61,780 nucleotides of DNA from positions 1 to 61,780 of the forward strand of contig CANBVJ010000013.1 of the NCBI GenBank assembly GCA_947372865.1. Reading direction: 5' to 3'. The translations under genes were made by a program, and so were the position numbers. Shown piece by piece: positions 9,641-18,156 of this stretch (the first letter of the stretch is position 1; each line of letters starts with the position of its first letter). This stretch comes from Comamonadaceae bacterium (lineage in GTDB: Bacteria > Pseudomonadota > Gammaproteobacteria > Burkholderiales > Burkholderiaceae_C). The notes beneath the pieces were generated by a model. The model did no database searches. It was not told the origin of the DNA and worked only from the letters and a program-made list of their open reading frames with translations.

Positions 9641-10209
9641 TTCTGCCTTGGCGCGCGCCCCAGCAGGTAGAACTCGGGGTTTGGCATCATGCCGGTGGCG
9701 TTGGCCATGCGGTTGGACAGGCCGAAAAACGCGGTGATGCCGGCAATGTCCCAGATGTCTTCGTCGTCAAAGCCGTGGGCGTGCAGGGCTTCAAAGTCGG
9801 CGTCGCTCACGGTGTGGCTCTCGAGGCAGACTTTCATGGCGAAGTCGAGCATGGCGCGCTGGCGTGGCGTGATGTCGGCCTTGCGGTAGTTGACGGCCAC
9901 CTGGTCGGCCACCAGCGGTTTTTTCTCATAAATGCGCAAAATTGCGCCGTGCGCCACCACGCAATACAGGCAGTGGTTGGCCGCACTGGTGGTGGTGATG
10001 ATCATCTCGCGTTCGCCCTTGGTCAGGCTCGATTCTTCGCGCAGCATGAGTGCGTCGTGGTAGGCGAAAAACGCGCGCCACTCGGCCGGGCGCCGCGCAA
10101 AAGCCAGAAAGACGTTGGGCACAAAGCCGGATTTTTCCTGCACTTCCAAAATTTTGGCGCGCAGGTCTTCGGGCAGGGAGTTGAGGTCGGGCAGGGGAAA
10201 GCGGCTCAT
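9637..10209 (-). CDS. Peroxidase-related (AhpD-superfamily) protein
   Basis: A 190-residue all-helical protein of the uncharacterised peroxidase-related branch of the AhpD/CMD superfamily. The CxxC redox pair with downstream histidine is seen in NHCLYCVVAHGA, followed by the family's helix pair through DFEALHAHGFDDEDIWDIAGITAFF. Members are thought to reduce peroxides using thiols, though the substrate is not established. The gene overlaps ggt by 4 bp, which suggests a link to glutathione or thiol metabolism. It is divergent from a second CMD-fold gene at 10284. No signal peptide is present. Confidence 0.88.
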   Translation of the reverse strand: MSRFPLPDLNSLPEDLRAKILEVQEKSGFVPNVFLAFARRPAEWRAFFAYHDALMLREESSLTKGEREMIITTTSAANHCLYCVVAHGAILRIYEKKPLVADQVAVNYRKADITPRQRAMLDFAMKVCLESHTVSDADFEALHAHGFDDEDIWDIAGITAFFGLSNRMANATGMMPNPEFYLLGRAPRQK

Positions 10210-10283
10210 GGGCGTGTCCTGGGTGGGTGGTTTGATTCATTATGCTGTGGCCTTTTGATCTACAGCCTGAGAGGAAACCCCCT

Positions 10284-10661
10284 ATGCAAACCGCCTACGA
10301 CCAAGGTCTGGCCACCCGCAAAGCCGTAATGGGCGAAGACTTTGTGGCCAACGCCCTGGGCAACGCCACGTCCTTTACCCAGCCCATTCAAGACCACATC
10401 ACCCGCGCCGCCTGGGGCGATGTCTGGCAGCGCCCCGGCCTTGACCTGAAAACCCGCAGCCTGATCACCGTGGCCATGTTGACCGCGCTGGGCAAACAAA
10501 ACGAGCTCAAAGGCCATGTGCGCGGCGCCTTGAACAATGGCGCCACCCAGGCCGAAATCCAGGAAGTGCTGCTGCACGCGGCGGTGTACTGCGGCGTGCC
10601 CACGGCGGTGGAGGCGTTTCGCAGCGCGAATGAGGTGGTGGCGGGCTTGCCCAAAGCTTGA
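10284..10661 (+). CDS. Carboxymuconolactone decarboxylase family protein (PcaC-like)
   Basis: A 125-residue single-domain CMD-fold protein. LDLKTRSLITVAMLTALG and ELKGHVRGALNNGATQAEI followed by VLLHAAVYCGVPTAVEAF are the hallmarks of PcaC, which decarboxylates 4-carboxymuconolactone in protocatechuate degradation. It has one cysteine and no CxxC, so it is not a peroxidase of the AhpD type. No other pca genes are nearby, so a PcaC role is not certain. The start at 10284 is preceded by GAGAGGAAA; an earlier frame opening at 10242 is less likely. Confidence 0.85.
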   Translation: MQTAYDQGLATRKAVMGEDFVANALGNATSFTQPIQDHITRAAWGDVWQRPGLDLKTRSLITVAMLTALGKQNELKGHVRGALNNGATQAEIQEVLLHAAVYCGVPTAVEAFRSANEVVAGLPKA

Positions 10662-10697
10662 GCGGATTGCGCGCACGGGTGGCGCGCCGGTCAAAAC

Positions 10698-10949
10698 TCA
10701 ATAATGCGGCGGCAACTCATCCCGCAAATTGCGCTGCCCTGGCGCCTGGGGGTCGGAGGCCTGCTGGCGCAGGTGCAGCACTTCGCTGATCAGCGCGTTG
10801 ATCTGGGTTTGCTGGCGGATGACGATCTGGTCGAGTTTGTCGAGCAGGTCTTCGGCAAAGCTGGCTTTGATCTCGAGTTCGGTCAGGCGCTGGGCGGCGT
10901 CTTGGAGTGCGTCGGGCAGCGACTGTGGGGTGCTTGGGGCTTGGGGCAT
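10698..10949 (-). CDS. slyX: SlyX family protein
   Basis: An 83-residue, mostly coiled-coil protein. The heptad-rich segment RLTELEIKASFAEDLLDKLD continues into QIVIRQQTQINALISEVLHL, and the tail ends in DELPPHY, as usual for SlyX. Its biochemical role is unknown even in E. coli. It is convergent with the CMD-family gene (36 bp apart) and on the same strand as the PAS-LuxR regulator upstream. Confidence 0.9.
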   Translation of the reverse strand: MPQAPSTPQSLPDALQDAAQRLTELEIKASFAEDLLDKLDQIVIRQQTQINALISEVLHLRQQASDPQAPGQRNLRDELPPHY

Positions 10950-11020
10950 GGCGAGGGATGGACTCGAATAGAAGGTGGGGGCGATTGTCGGGCTCTGGCT
11001 GGCGCAGCGTGTAGGCGCGT

Positions 11021-11575
11021 TCAGCCCGACATCAGTTTTTGCACCAGGTCGGCGGTGGTGGAGGCCTGGTATTTGCGCATCAGGCGGGCGCGGTAAATCT
11101 CGACCGTGCGGTGGCTGATGACCAAGGCGCGGCCGATGTGTTTGGAGGTGAGGCCTTGCATCAGGTGCGCGGCGACTTCGCGTTCGCGGGCGGTGAGTTC
11201 GGCTTTGACCGGGCGGCGCTCGCTTAAATCCTCAAAACTCCATATGCCGGCTTCGTGCGGCGCGTCGCGGTTCAGGGCGCGGCCGGTCACGTGGCACCAA
11301 AAGGCTTCGCCCTTGAGGCGGCCGTCCAGGCGGCGCATGACGCGGTCGTCGGCGTAGCTGCCGCTGCGGTTGAGGATGGGCGCGATGCGCGCGCCGGTGC
11401 GCTCAAACTCGTCGGCGCTGGGGTACAGCACCTGAAAACTCTGGCCCAGCAACTGTTCGCGCGCGGCGCCAAAAATCTCGCAAACGCGCTGGTTGCAATC
11501 CTGAATGGTGCGGTTGCGCGAGAGCACCAGGCCCACGGGGGCCAGGTCAAACGCCAGTCGGTAATCAATGTCCAT
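11021..11575 (-). CDS. PAS-domain LuxR-type transcriptional regulator
   Basis: A 184-residue protein with an N-terminal PAS domain (about residues 8-115, with FDLAPVGLVLSRNRTIQDCN and IWSFEDLSERR at its end). A C-terminal LuxR/FixJ helix-turn-helix follows (about 122-180, LTAREREVAAHLMQGLTSKH, ISHRTVEIYRARLMRKYQ). There is no receiver domain, so it probably senses a small ligand or redox state directly through PAS. The MDIDYRL start at 11575 is preferred over a longer frame to 11752 that would run into the scoA promoter. It is divergent from scoAB, which it likely controls. Confidence 0.88.
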   Translation of the reverse strand: MDIDYRLAFDLAPVGLVLSRNRTIQDCNQRVCEIFGAAREQLLGQSFQVLYPSADEFERTGARIAPILNRSGSYADDRVMRRLDGRLKGEAFWCHVTGRALNRDAPHEAGIWSFEDLSERRPVKAELTAREREVAAHLMQGLTSKHIGRALVISHRTVEIYRARLMRKYQASTTADLVQKLMSG

Positions 11576-11633
11576 GGTGCGGGGCGGTTGGGGCCGGTCA
11601 GGGAGAGGGGGCAGGGTTAACGCGCTACGAAAA

Positions 11634-11655
11634 ACTACGTATGCGCATAGGTAGT
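11634..11655. promoter_or_regulatory. 22-bp palindrome between the PAS-LuxR regulator and scoA, candidate operator
   Basis: ACTAC-G-TATGCGCATA-G-GTAGT is a 22-bp inverted repeat in which ten of eleven base pairs match. It lies about 47 bp upstream of scoA and about 59 bp upstream of the divergent regulator gene, the normal place for a shared LuxR-type operator. Binding is inferred from symmetry and position only. Confidence 0.6.
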
Positions 11656-11701
11656 ATCGTTGGGTTCTGGCCTTTAGTCTGAACCACCGGAGATTTGCGC
11701 A

Positions 11702-12439
11702 GTGAACAAAATTTTCCCCAACGCCGCCGCCGCGCTTGACGGCATCGTGCATGACAACCAGTTGATCGCCGTGGGCGGCTTTGGCCTATGCGGTATTCCC
11801 GAAGCCCTGATTGACGCGCTGCGCGACAGCGGCGCGCAAAACCTGACCGCCATTTCCAACAACGCGGGCGTTGACGGCTTTGGCCTGGGCAAGCTCTTGG
11901 AGACGCGCCAGATCAAGAAAATGATTTCCAGCTACGTGGGCGAAAACAAGGAGTTTGAGCGCCAGTACCTGGCGGGCGAACTGGCGTTGGAATTCACGCC
12001 CCAAGGCACGCTGGCGGAAAAGCTGCGTGCCGGTGGCGCAGGCATTCCGGCCTTTTTTACCAAAACGGGCGTGGGCACCATCGTGGCCGATGGCAAGGAG
12101 CTGCGCGAGTTTGACGGCGAAACCTATGTGATGGAACACGCCCTGGTGCCCGATGTGGCACTGGTCAAAGCGCACCGGGCGGACAAGTCGGGCAATTTGC
12201 AGTTCCGCTTTACCGCGCGCAACTTCAACCCGGCGGTGGCCATGGCCGGCAAGATCACGGTGGTCGAGGTGGAAGAGATTGTGGAGACCGGCGCGATGGA
12301 GCCCGACCAGGTGCATTTGCCCGGTATTTATGTGCACCGCATCGTGCTCAACGCCACACCCGAAAAGCGCATTGAAAAGCGCACGATTACCGAAGCGCCG
12401 CGCGACCACGCGGCACAGACTGAAAAAGCAGGAGTTTGA
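11702..12439 (+). CDS. scoA: 3-oxoacid CoA-transferase subunit A
   Basis: Alpha subunit (245 residues) of the succinyl-CoA:acetoacetate type CoA-transferase, which activates acetoacetate or other 3-oxoacids using succinyl-CoA. Family signatures include the glycine loop [17 protein letters not shown], then [15 protein letters not shown], and [22 protein letters not shown] start at 11702 is used, with CGGAG nearby; the next in-frame ATG lies well inside the conserved domain. It is followed two bases later by scoB. Expression is probably governed by the divergent PAS-LuxR regulator. Confidence 0.93.
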   Translation: MNKIFPNAAAALDGIVHDNQLIAVGGFGLCGIPEALIDALRDSGAQNLTAISNNAGVDGFGLGKLLETRQIKKMISSYVGENKEFERQYLAGELALEFTPQGTLAEKLRAGGAGIPAFFTKTGVGTIVADGKELREFDGETYVMEHALVPDVALVKAHRADKSGNLQFRFTARNFNPAVAMAGKITVVEVEEIVETGAMEPDQVHLPGIYVHRIVLNATPEKRIEKRTITEAPRDHAAQTEKAGV

Positions 12440-12441
12440 CC

Positions 12442-13080
12442 ATGAGCTGGACCCAAGACCAAATGGCCGCACGCGCCGCCCAAGAGCTGGAAGATGGTTT
12501 TTACGTGAACCTGGGCATCGGCATTCCCACCCTGGTGGCCAACCATGTGCCAGCCGACAAAGAGGTGTGGCTGCAAAGTGAAAACGGCATGCTCGGCATC
12601 GGCCCCTTTCCCACCGAAGACGCGGTGGACGCCGACCTTATCAACGCCGGCAAGCAAACCGTGACCACCATCAAGGGCTCCAGCATCTTTGGTTCTGACC
12701 AAAGCTTTGCCATGATTCGCGGCGGCAAGATCAACCTGAGCATTTTGGGCGCTATGCAGGTGAGTGAACAGGGCGACCTGGCCAACTGGATGATTCCGGG
12801 CAAGATGGTCAAAGGCATGGGCGGCGCCATGGACTTGGTGGCGGGCGTGAAGCGCGTGATCGTTTTGATGGAGCACGTGGCCAAAAAGAAAGACGGCACT
12901 ATCGACCTGAAAATTTTGCCCCAATGCACTTTGCCACTCACTGGCGTGGGCGTGGTGGACCGCATCATCACCGACCTGGCGGTGATGGACGTGACGCCCT
13001 ACGGCCTGAAGGTGGTGGAAATGGCGCCCGGCGTGACGCTGGAAGCCCTGCAAGAAAAGACCGGCGTCAAACTCGTTTGA
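12442..13080 (+). CDS. scoB: 3-oxoacid CoA-transferase subunit B
   Basis: Beta subunit (212 residues) of the CoA-transferase. The catalytic glutamate that forms the glutamyl-CoA thioester is in [35 protein letters not shown] and the C-terminal [20 protein letters not shown] are also characteristic. The ATG at 12442 has GCAGGAG upstream. With scoA it forms an operon ended by the strong hairpin at 13084-13112. Such enzymes feed acetoacetate or PHB-derived 3-oxoacids into central metabolism; the exact substrate cannot be read from sequence. Confidence 0.94.
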   Translation: MSWTQDQMAARAAQELEDGFYVNLGIGIPTLVANHVPADKEVWLQSENGMLGIGPFPTEDAVDADLINAGKQTVTTIKGSSIFGSDQSFAMIRGGKINLSILGAMQVSEQGDLANWMIPGKMVKGMGGAMDLVAGVKRVIVLMEHVAKKKDGTIDLKILPQCTLPLTGVGVVDRIITDLAVMDVTPYGLKVVEMAPGVTLEALQEKTGVKLV

Positions 13081-13083
13081 TGT

Positions 13084-13114
13084 GAAACGGGGCGCATCAA
13101 GCGCCCCGTTTCTT
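13084..13114. terminator. Rho-independent terminator after scoB, shared with emrB
   Basis: A perfect 12-bp stem GAAACGGGGCGC (13084-13095) and GCGCCCCGTTTC (13101-13112) with a 5-nt ATCAA loop. It lies between the convergent stops of scoB (13080) and emrB (13125), and is symmetric enough to act in both directions. The T-run is short. Confidence 0.8.
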
Positions 13115-13124
13115 AGCCTAGAGC

Positions 13125-14741
13125 TTAATGCGCTCCGTCTCCGCCCGGCGCAGCCGGAGCCGCCATGCGCACCCGTTTGGCAAACCAGATGGACGGAATC
13201 AACAGCATGAAAATCACCGCCGAACCCATGAAGATGTCATTGGCCGCCAGCATGAAAGCCTGCTGATCGACCAGGCGGTTGATGGTGGCCAGGCTTTGCG
13301 CGCTGTTGAGCCCCAAGCTGGAGAGCCCGCCCAGCGCGCTGGTGGTGGCTTGGCTGCCCAGATTGACCGACTCGATGATTTGCGCGTGGTGCACCGCCGC
13401 CCGGTCTTGCCAGATGGTGATGGTGATGGAGGTGCCAAAGGCGCCGCCCACGATCCGCATGAAGTTCGACAAGCCTGAAGCCGAGGCCATTTGCGCTGGC
13501 GGGATGCCACCCAGCGTAATGCTGCTCAAGGGAATGAAGAAAAACGCCACCGCCACGCCCTGCACGATGGTGGGAATCATGATGGTAAAGAAGTCCGCCT
13601 GCGTGTTGAAGTGCGCGCGCATGATCAGCACGATGGCAAACATCACAAACGCAAACGTGGCCAGCATGCGCGGGTCGGTCTTTTGCACGTTTTTGCCCAC
13701 AATGGGCGACAGCAATATGGCAAACAAACCCACGGGCGCGAGCAACATGCCGGCCTGGGTAGAGGTGTAGCCCATGAACTGCTGCAGCCACAGCGGCAGC
13801 AGTACCAGGTTGCCAATGAACAGGCTGTAGGCGATGGCCAGGCAAATCGAGCCCACGCGGAAGTTGCGCAGTTTGAGCAAGCGCAGATCCACCACCGGGT
13901 GCTTGTCGGTCAGCTCCCACGCAATAAAAAATGCCCCGCCAATCAGCGCCACCAGCCCCAGGGTGATGATTTCACCCGAGTGGAACCAGTCCAGTTCCTT
14001 GCCCCGGTCCAGCATGATTTGCAAGGCCGCCACCGCCAGCACCAGCAGGGTCAGGCCCATGGTGTCAATCGGCAGCTTGTGGGTGGGTGTTTCGCGCTTC
14101 TTGTAAATCGTCCAGGTAATGAACGCAGCCAAAACCCCCACGGGGATGTTGATGTAAAAAATCCAGCCCCAGTGCATATTGTCCGTAATCCAGCCGCCCA
14201 AGAGCGGCCCCATCACGGGCGCCACCAGCGTGGTCATAGCCCACAGCGCCATGGCCAGCCCGGCCATGGCTGGCGGGTAGCTGGACAGCAACAGCGTTTG
14301 CGCCAGCGGCATCATGGGCCCGGCGACAAAACCCTGCAGCGCGCGCATGGCGATCAGTGTGGACATATTGGGCGCCAGGCCGCACAGCCAGGACGCGATC
14401 ACAAACAACAGCACACTGGCGGTAAACAGTCGTACCTGCCCAAAGCGCTGCGACAGCCAGCCGGTAAGCGGCACGGCAATCGCGTTGGCCACGCCAAAGC
14501 TGGTGACCACCCAGGTGCCCTGGTTGGGGCTCACGCCCAAGTCACCCGCAATGGCCGGCAGGGACACGTTGGCAATCGATGAGTCCAGCACGTTCATGAA
14601 GGTGGCGGCCGACAGCGCAATCGTGCCCCACAGGCGCGCCGACCCCTGCAAGGGCTGGTTTTGCGCAAACGAGGGCGCCGCCGGAGCCGGTGTTGCTACT
14701 GGCGTCGGCGCGCCATCTGCGGCCGGATTAGCTGCGCTCAT
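13125..14741 (-). CDS. emrB: EmrB/QacA-type drug:H+ antiporter (MFS, DHA2, 14 TM)
   Basis: Inner-membrane pump of a tripartite efflux system, 538 residues with about 14 hydrophobic helices. DHA2 signatures seen are FMNVLDSSIANVSLPAIAGD in TM1, the motif A-like GWLSQRFGQVRLF, and motif C-type APVMGPLLGGWITD. The first about 35 residues are Ala/Pro-rich and cytoplasmic. It overlaps the emrA gene by 4 bp and is last in the operon marR-outer membrane factor-emrA-emrB. The substrate range (hydrophobic toxic compounds in known members) is not deducible. Confidence 0.94.
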   Translation of the reverse strand: MSAANPAADGAPTPVATPAPAAPSFAQNQPLQGSARLWGTIALSAATFMNVLDSSIANVSLPAIAGDLGVSPNQGTWVVTSFGVANAIAVPLTGWLSQRFGQVRLFTASVLLFVIASWLCGLAPNMSTLIAMRALQGFVAGPMMPLAQTLLLSSYPPAMAGLAMALWAMTTLVAPVMGPLLGGWITDNMHWGWIFYINIPVGVLAAFITWTIYKKRETPTHKLPIDTMGLTLLVLAVAALQIMLDRGKELDWFHSGEIITLGLVALIGGAFFIAWELTDKHPVVDLRLLKLRNFRVGSICLAIAYSLFIGNLVLLPLWLQQFMGYTSTQAGMLLAPVGLFAILLSPIVGKNVQKTDPRMLATFAFVMFAIVLIMRAHFNTQADFFTIMIPTIVQGVAVAFFFIPLSSITLGGIPPAQMASASGLSNFMRIVGGAFGTSITITIWQDRAAVHHAQIIESVNLGSQATTSALGGLSSLGLNSAQSLATINRLVDQQAFMLAANDIFMGSAVIFMLLIPSIWFAKRVRMAAPAAPGGDGAH

Positions 14742-15961
14742 GGGGTGGTGCCGTTGCGGCCCCGGCCGGCGTTGGCGGCGATGGTGCGGCTGATCTCCGC
14801 CGTGGCTTGGTCGTCCAGCACGGCGTACACATCGGTTTGCACGCTGGAGCTGGCACGGGGTGCGTCAGACAGCGCCTTGCCGTCTTGCTGGGTCACGTCC
14901 ACGGTGGCTTCCATGGACAGGCCCACGCGCAGCGGGTTGGCGGCCACTTCTTTGGCGTCCAGCGCCACACGCACCGGCACGCGCTGCACCACCTTGATCC
15001 AGTTGCCCGTGGCGTTTTGCGCGGGCAAGAGCGAAAACGCCGCGCCCGTGCCGGCACCTAGACCTGCCACCGTGCCTTTGTATTCCACGTGCTTGCCATA
15101 CAGGTCGGCGGTCAGCGTCACCGGCTGGCCGATGCGGATATTGCGCAGTTGCACTTCCTTGAAGTTGGCGTCCACCCACAGGGTGTTGAGCGCAATCACC
15201 GACATCAGCGGCGTGCCCGCAGCCACGCGTTGGCCGAGTTGCACTGTGCGTTTGGCCACAAAACCGTCCACTGGGGCGGGCAGGGCGGCGCGGTGCAGCG
15301 CCAGATAGGCCTCGCGCATTTTGGCGGCGGCGGCTTCCACGCTGGGGTGGTTTTCCAGTTTGGTGCCGTCGGTCAGCGTCTGGTTGCTGCCCAACTGGTC
15401 GCGGGCAGTGGCCACTGCGGCTTTGGCGGCAGCCAGTGCGCTTTGCGCTTGCGCCATTTGCGACTGGGCGTGCGCAAGTTCTTCCTTGGACACTGCGCCG
15501 TTGCCCACCAGCGACTGGCGTCGGGTCAGGTCGTCGCTGGCGCGGGTCACTTCGGTTTGGGCTTTGGCCACATCGGTGTCGCGCACGCTGATTTGCGCCT
15601 CCAGCGTCTGGTTATTGGCATACAGGCCGCGCACCTGGCGCACCGCCTGGGCCAGATTGGCCTGGGCCAGTTGCAGCGCCACTTTGGCGTCGGCCGGGTC
15701 CAATTGCACCAAGGGCTGGCCGGCTTTGACGAAGTCGGTGTCGTCGGCCAGGATGGCCGTGACGGTGCCGCCGATTTGCGGCGTGATCTGGATGACGTTG
15801 CCCTGGACATAGGCGTTGTCGGTGGATTCCTGGTGGCGGCCCTCAAACCAGGTGTAGCCGCCATAGGCCAGGCCGATCAGGACCACCAGACCGACCACGG
15901 TCAGGGCTTTTTGGCGAGCGCCAGGTGCTTGTGCTGCGGGGGTGTTGGGGGCTGTGCTCAT
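14738..15961 (-). CDS. emrA: EmrA-type membrane fusion protein (HlyD family)
   Basis: The periplasmic adaptor linking the EmrB pump to the outer-membrane factor; 407 residues. One N-terminal transmembrane helix (ALTVVGLVVLIGLAYGGYTW) is followed by the biotinyl-lipoyl half-motif STDNAYVQGNVIQITPQIGG. A long alpha-helical hairpin rich in Ala, Gln and Asp comes next, and then the second half-motif APVDGFVAKRTVQLGQRVAAG. The start MSTAPNT at 15961 is preceded by AAGAG; the upstream extension is unlike the family. It overlaps emrB by 4 bp and follows the outer-membrane factor after 55 bp. Confidence 0.94.
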   Translation of the reverse strand: MSTAPNTPAAQAPGARQKALTVVGLVVLIGLAYGGYTWFEGRHQESTDNAYVQGNVIQITPQIGGTVTAILADDTDFVKAGQPLVQLDPADAKVALQLAQANLAQAVRQVRGLYANNQTLEAQISVRDTDVAKAQTEVTRASDDLTRRQSLVGNGAVSKEELAHAQSQMAQAQSALAAAKAAVATARDQLGSNQTLTDGTKLENHPSVEAAAAKMREAYLALHRAALPAPVDGFVAKRTVQLGQRVAAGTPLMSVIALNTLWVDANFKEVQLRNIRIGQPVTLTADLYGKHVEYKGTVAGLGAGTGAAFSLLPAQNATGNWIKVVQRVPVRVALDAKEVAANPLRVGLSMEATVDVTQQDGKALSDAPRASSSVQTDVYAVLDDQATAEISRTIAANAGRGRNGTTP

Positions 15962-16016
15962 AGTGTGTACTCTTGAATCGTAAAAATGGGGTGGTAACTG
16001 AATTGCGCGAAGTGGC

Positions 16017-17471
16017 TCAGGGCGCAAGCACGCTGCCGCCAGTGGCGCGCAGCAGCAGGGCCTGGGCGTCCAGGGTGCGGGCGGCCAGTTCAATGGCCTG
16101 GCGCTCTTGGGCCAGCACCGCCGACTGGGCGTTAAGCACGTTGGCGCGGCTGCTCAGGCCTGCGGCATAGCGCTGCGCCGCAATATCTTGCAGTGTCTGT
16201 GCGGCGGTAAGGCCTGCCTGTTGTTCCTGGCTTTGGCGGGCAATGGATTGCAGCGTGGTGATCTGGTCGGCCACTTCACGCACTGCGTCAATCACCAGCG
16301 CGTTGTAGGTCTCAACACCCACATCCACATCGGCGGCGCGCCCTTTGAGCTGCGCACGCAATCGTCCGCCGTCAAAAATCGGCAGGCGTATGGCCGGGCC
16401 CACGCCCCATTGTTCGCTGCCCGCTTTGGAGATATTGCCAAAGCCAATGCTGTTCAAGCCAGCAAAAGCCACCAGGTTGATGTTGGGATAGAACTGTGCC
16501 TTGGCCACTTCCACCTCGCTGAGACCCGCTTCCACGCGGGCGCGGGCAGCGGCCACATCGGGCCGGTTGGCCAGCAAATCCAGAGGCACGGCTTGGGGCG
16601 CGGTCTGCGGCTTGATTTGCGCCAGCGCGCCGGGCTGTAGGTCTTGCAGACCCAGGGGCTGGCCGGTCAAGGCGGCCAGGGCGTTGCGGGCCAGCGCGGC
16701 TTGCTCGCGCAGGCTTTCCGCGTACTGGCGGATCTCGGGCAGGGTGGCCTCGCTGTTGCGCAGCTCGGTGGGGCTGTCCAGGCCGGCAGCCAGGCGCGAC
16801 TGCACGAGCGCCAGCAGCTGTTCGCGCTGGGCCAGGTTGCGTTGGGCTAATGCCTGCAGCGCGTTGATGCGCAGCAGCGTGAAATAGCTGCGCGTCACCT
16901 GCGTGGCCAGCAGCAGTTCGGCGGCTTGCGCATCGGCCTGCGCGGCGCGCACCTGGCCGAGCGCCGCGTCCAGGGCAGCGCGGTTTTTGCCGAACAGGTC
17001 GAATTCGTAGCCCGCGTTGATCTGGGCGTTGGCCGTCTCGTAGACGCCTCCGGCCAACGGTGGCGGGTAAATGCTGTTGGCGCTAAAGCGCTGGCGTGTG
17101 GCGTCCACCGAGCCGCTCACATTGGGCAACTCGGTGCTGGCGACGGTGTCCGTCAGCGCTTGGGCACGTGCTACGCGGGCCTGGGCGATGCGCAGGTTGG
17201 GGTGGTTTTGCAGGGCTTGCTGCACCAGTGCGTCGAGTTGCGCATCGCCAAAACGGGTCCACCAGGCCGGGCTGGCCACTGCGGCCACGGTGGGCGCGGG
17301 CGCGGCTTTGGCGGCGGGGCTGCCCAAGCCCAAAGCCTGGGGCTCGGTCATGCGCGCCTTGGGGCCAATGCCAGCAAAGTTGGCGCAACCGCCCAGGCCA
17401 AGCGCCAGGGCGACCAGGGCCGCGCTGCGGCACCAGGGCACAGGAACGGGAGAAAAAAGACTAAAGGGCAT
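16017..17471 (-). CDS. Outer-membrane efflux lipoprotein (TolC/NodT family)
   Basis: Outer-membrane channel subunit of the tripartite efflux system, 484 residues. The N-terminus is a lipoprotein signal peptide with lipobox LGGC, so the protein is lipid-anchored. Two repeated halves of long helices and beta hairpins are visible: LRIAQARVARAQALTDTVAS in the first half, and DVAAARARVEAGLSEVEVAK with NINLVAFAGLNSIGF in the second. A start at 17471 is chosen because it begins the signal peptide; it overlaps the marR 3' end by 11 bp. Translation is likely coupled to marR. Confidence 0.93.
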   Translation of the reverse strand: MPFSLFSPVPVPWCRSAALVALALGLGGCANFAGIGPKARMTEPQALGLGSPAAKAAPAPTVAAVASPAWWTRFGDAQLDALVQQALQNHPNLRIAQARVARAQALTDTVASTELPNVSGSVDATRQRFSANSIYPPPLAGGVYETANAQINAGYEFDLFGKNRAALDAALGQVRAAQADAQAAELLLATQVTRSYFTLLRINALQALAQRNLAQREQLLALVQSRLAAGLDSPTELRNSEATLPEIRQYAESLREQAALARNALAALTGQPLGLQDLQPGALAQIKPQTAPQAVPLDLLANRPDVAAARARVEAGLSEVEVAKAQFYPNINLVAFAGLNSIGFGNISKAGSEQWGVGPAIRLPIFDGGRLRAQLKGRAADVDVGVETYNALVIDAVREVADQITTLQSIARQSQEQQAGLTAAQTLQDIAAQRYAAGLSSRANVLNAQSAVLAQERQAIELAARTLDAQALLLRATGGSVLAP

Positions 17472-18024
17472 CGGGGGTTCCTGAGGGCGTAGATGAAAGA
17501 GGTGCAGCGGCGCAGTCGGCGTCCTGCGATAAAAAGGCCAGCGGCGTGTGCGCGGCGCCTGCCTGGCTGGTGTTGGCCAGCACGCGCCGGAGCAGGCTTT
17601 TGAGTGTGGAAAATTCGTCGGCATTCAGGCCGGTCAGGTGCTGGTTGAGCACGGTGCACAAAATGGTGGGGAGGCCTTGGGCCACGCTACGCCCGGTGTC
17701 GGTGAGTGCAATATTGACCACCCGGCGGTCGGTCTCGGACCGGATACGTTTGCACAGGCCCTTGGCCTCCAGCCGGTCGAGCAGCCGGGTCGTGGCGCCG
17801 GCGTCCAGATTGCAGGCCCGTGCCAGTTCAGCCACGGTGGACGCGTGGCCCTGGTGCAGCTTGAGCATGGGCAGCCACTGGGCGTTGGTCAGGTCCGAGC
17901 CGGCCAGTTGCGCGTCAATGCCATGGGCCATGCTGCTCAAAATCAGGCGCATGAGGTAGCCCACGCTGTCTTCGGGGCGGTAGTTGTCCAGGTCGTAAAA
18001 GGCAGATTGCTCAGGGTTAACCAT
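17461..18024 (-). CDS. MarR-family transcriptional regulator of the efflux operon
   Basis: A 187-residue MarR-type winged-helix regulator. The DNA-binding core reads STVAELARACNLDAGATTRL, then LDRLEAKGLCKR and the wing SETDRRVVNIALTDTG. The C-terminal about 30 residues are a polar tail not typical of the family. As first gene of the minus-strand operon with the outer-membrane factor, emrA and emrB, it most likely represses the operon and releases on binding a toxic compound. Two overlapping inverted repeats just upstream (18043-18061) are candidate operators. Confidence 0.93.
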   Translation of the reverse strand: MVNPEQSAFYDLDNYRPEDSVGYLMRLILSSMAHGIDAQLAGSDLTNAQWLPMLKLHQGHASTVAELARACNLDAGATTRLLDRLEAKGLCKRIRSETDRRVVNIALTDTGRSVAQGLPTILCTVLNQHLTGLNADEFSTLKSLLRRVLANTSQAGAAHTPLAFLSQDADCAAAPLSSTPSGTPDAL

Positions 18025-18042
18025 GGGGCGGATTGTATTGCA

Positions 18043-18061
18043 TGCCTAGGCAAATATTGCC
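18043..18061. promoter_or_regulatory. Overlapping palindromes upstream of marR, candidate autoregulatory operator
   Basis: A perfect 10-bp palindrome TGCCTAGGCA (18043-18052) overlaps a second inverted repeat GGCAA-ATA-TTGCC (18049-18061). They begin 19 bp before the marR start codon. MarR proteins typically bind such 13-20 bp palindromes near the promoter, so autorepression is a reasonable inference. Confidence 0.55.
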
Positions 18062-18096
18062 GTGGAAGCCAATATCCTGCTTGCCTGTACGACAAT

Positions 18097-18131
18097 AAAA
18101 AACGCCGCCGGGGATCTCTCCCCAAACGGCG
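18097..18131 (-). terminator. Rho-independent terminator after gabD
   Basis: Minus-strand stem with arms CGCCG/CGGCG and GGGG/CCCC around an AGAGAT loop, with a small internal asymmetry, followed by TTTTTT. It lies 26 bp after the gabD stop codon and upstream of the marR promoter. Confidence 0.75.
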
Positions 18132-18156
18132 CCAGTCTTGTCGGTGGTGACGTGGC

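Noticed and set aside
18043..18061. Possible Rho-independent terminator at the palindromes before marR
   Set aside because: The repeats are short, lie upstream of a gene start and lack a T-run; an operator explains them better. The gabD terminator is separate, at 18097-18131.
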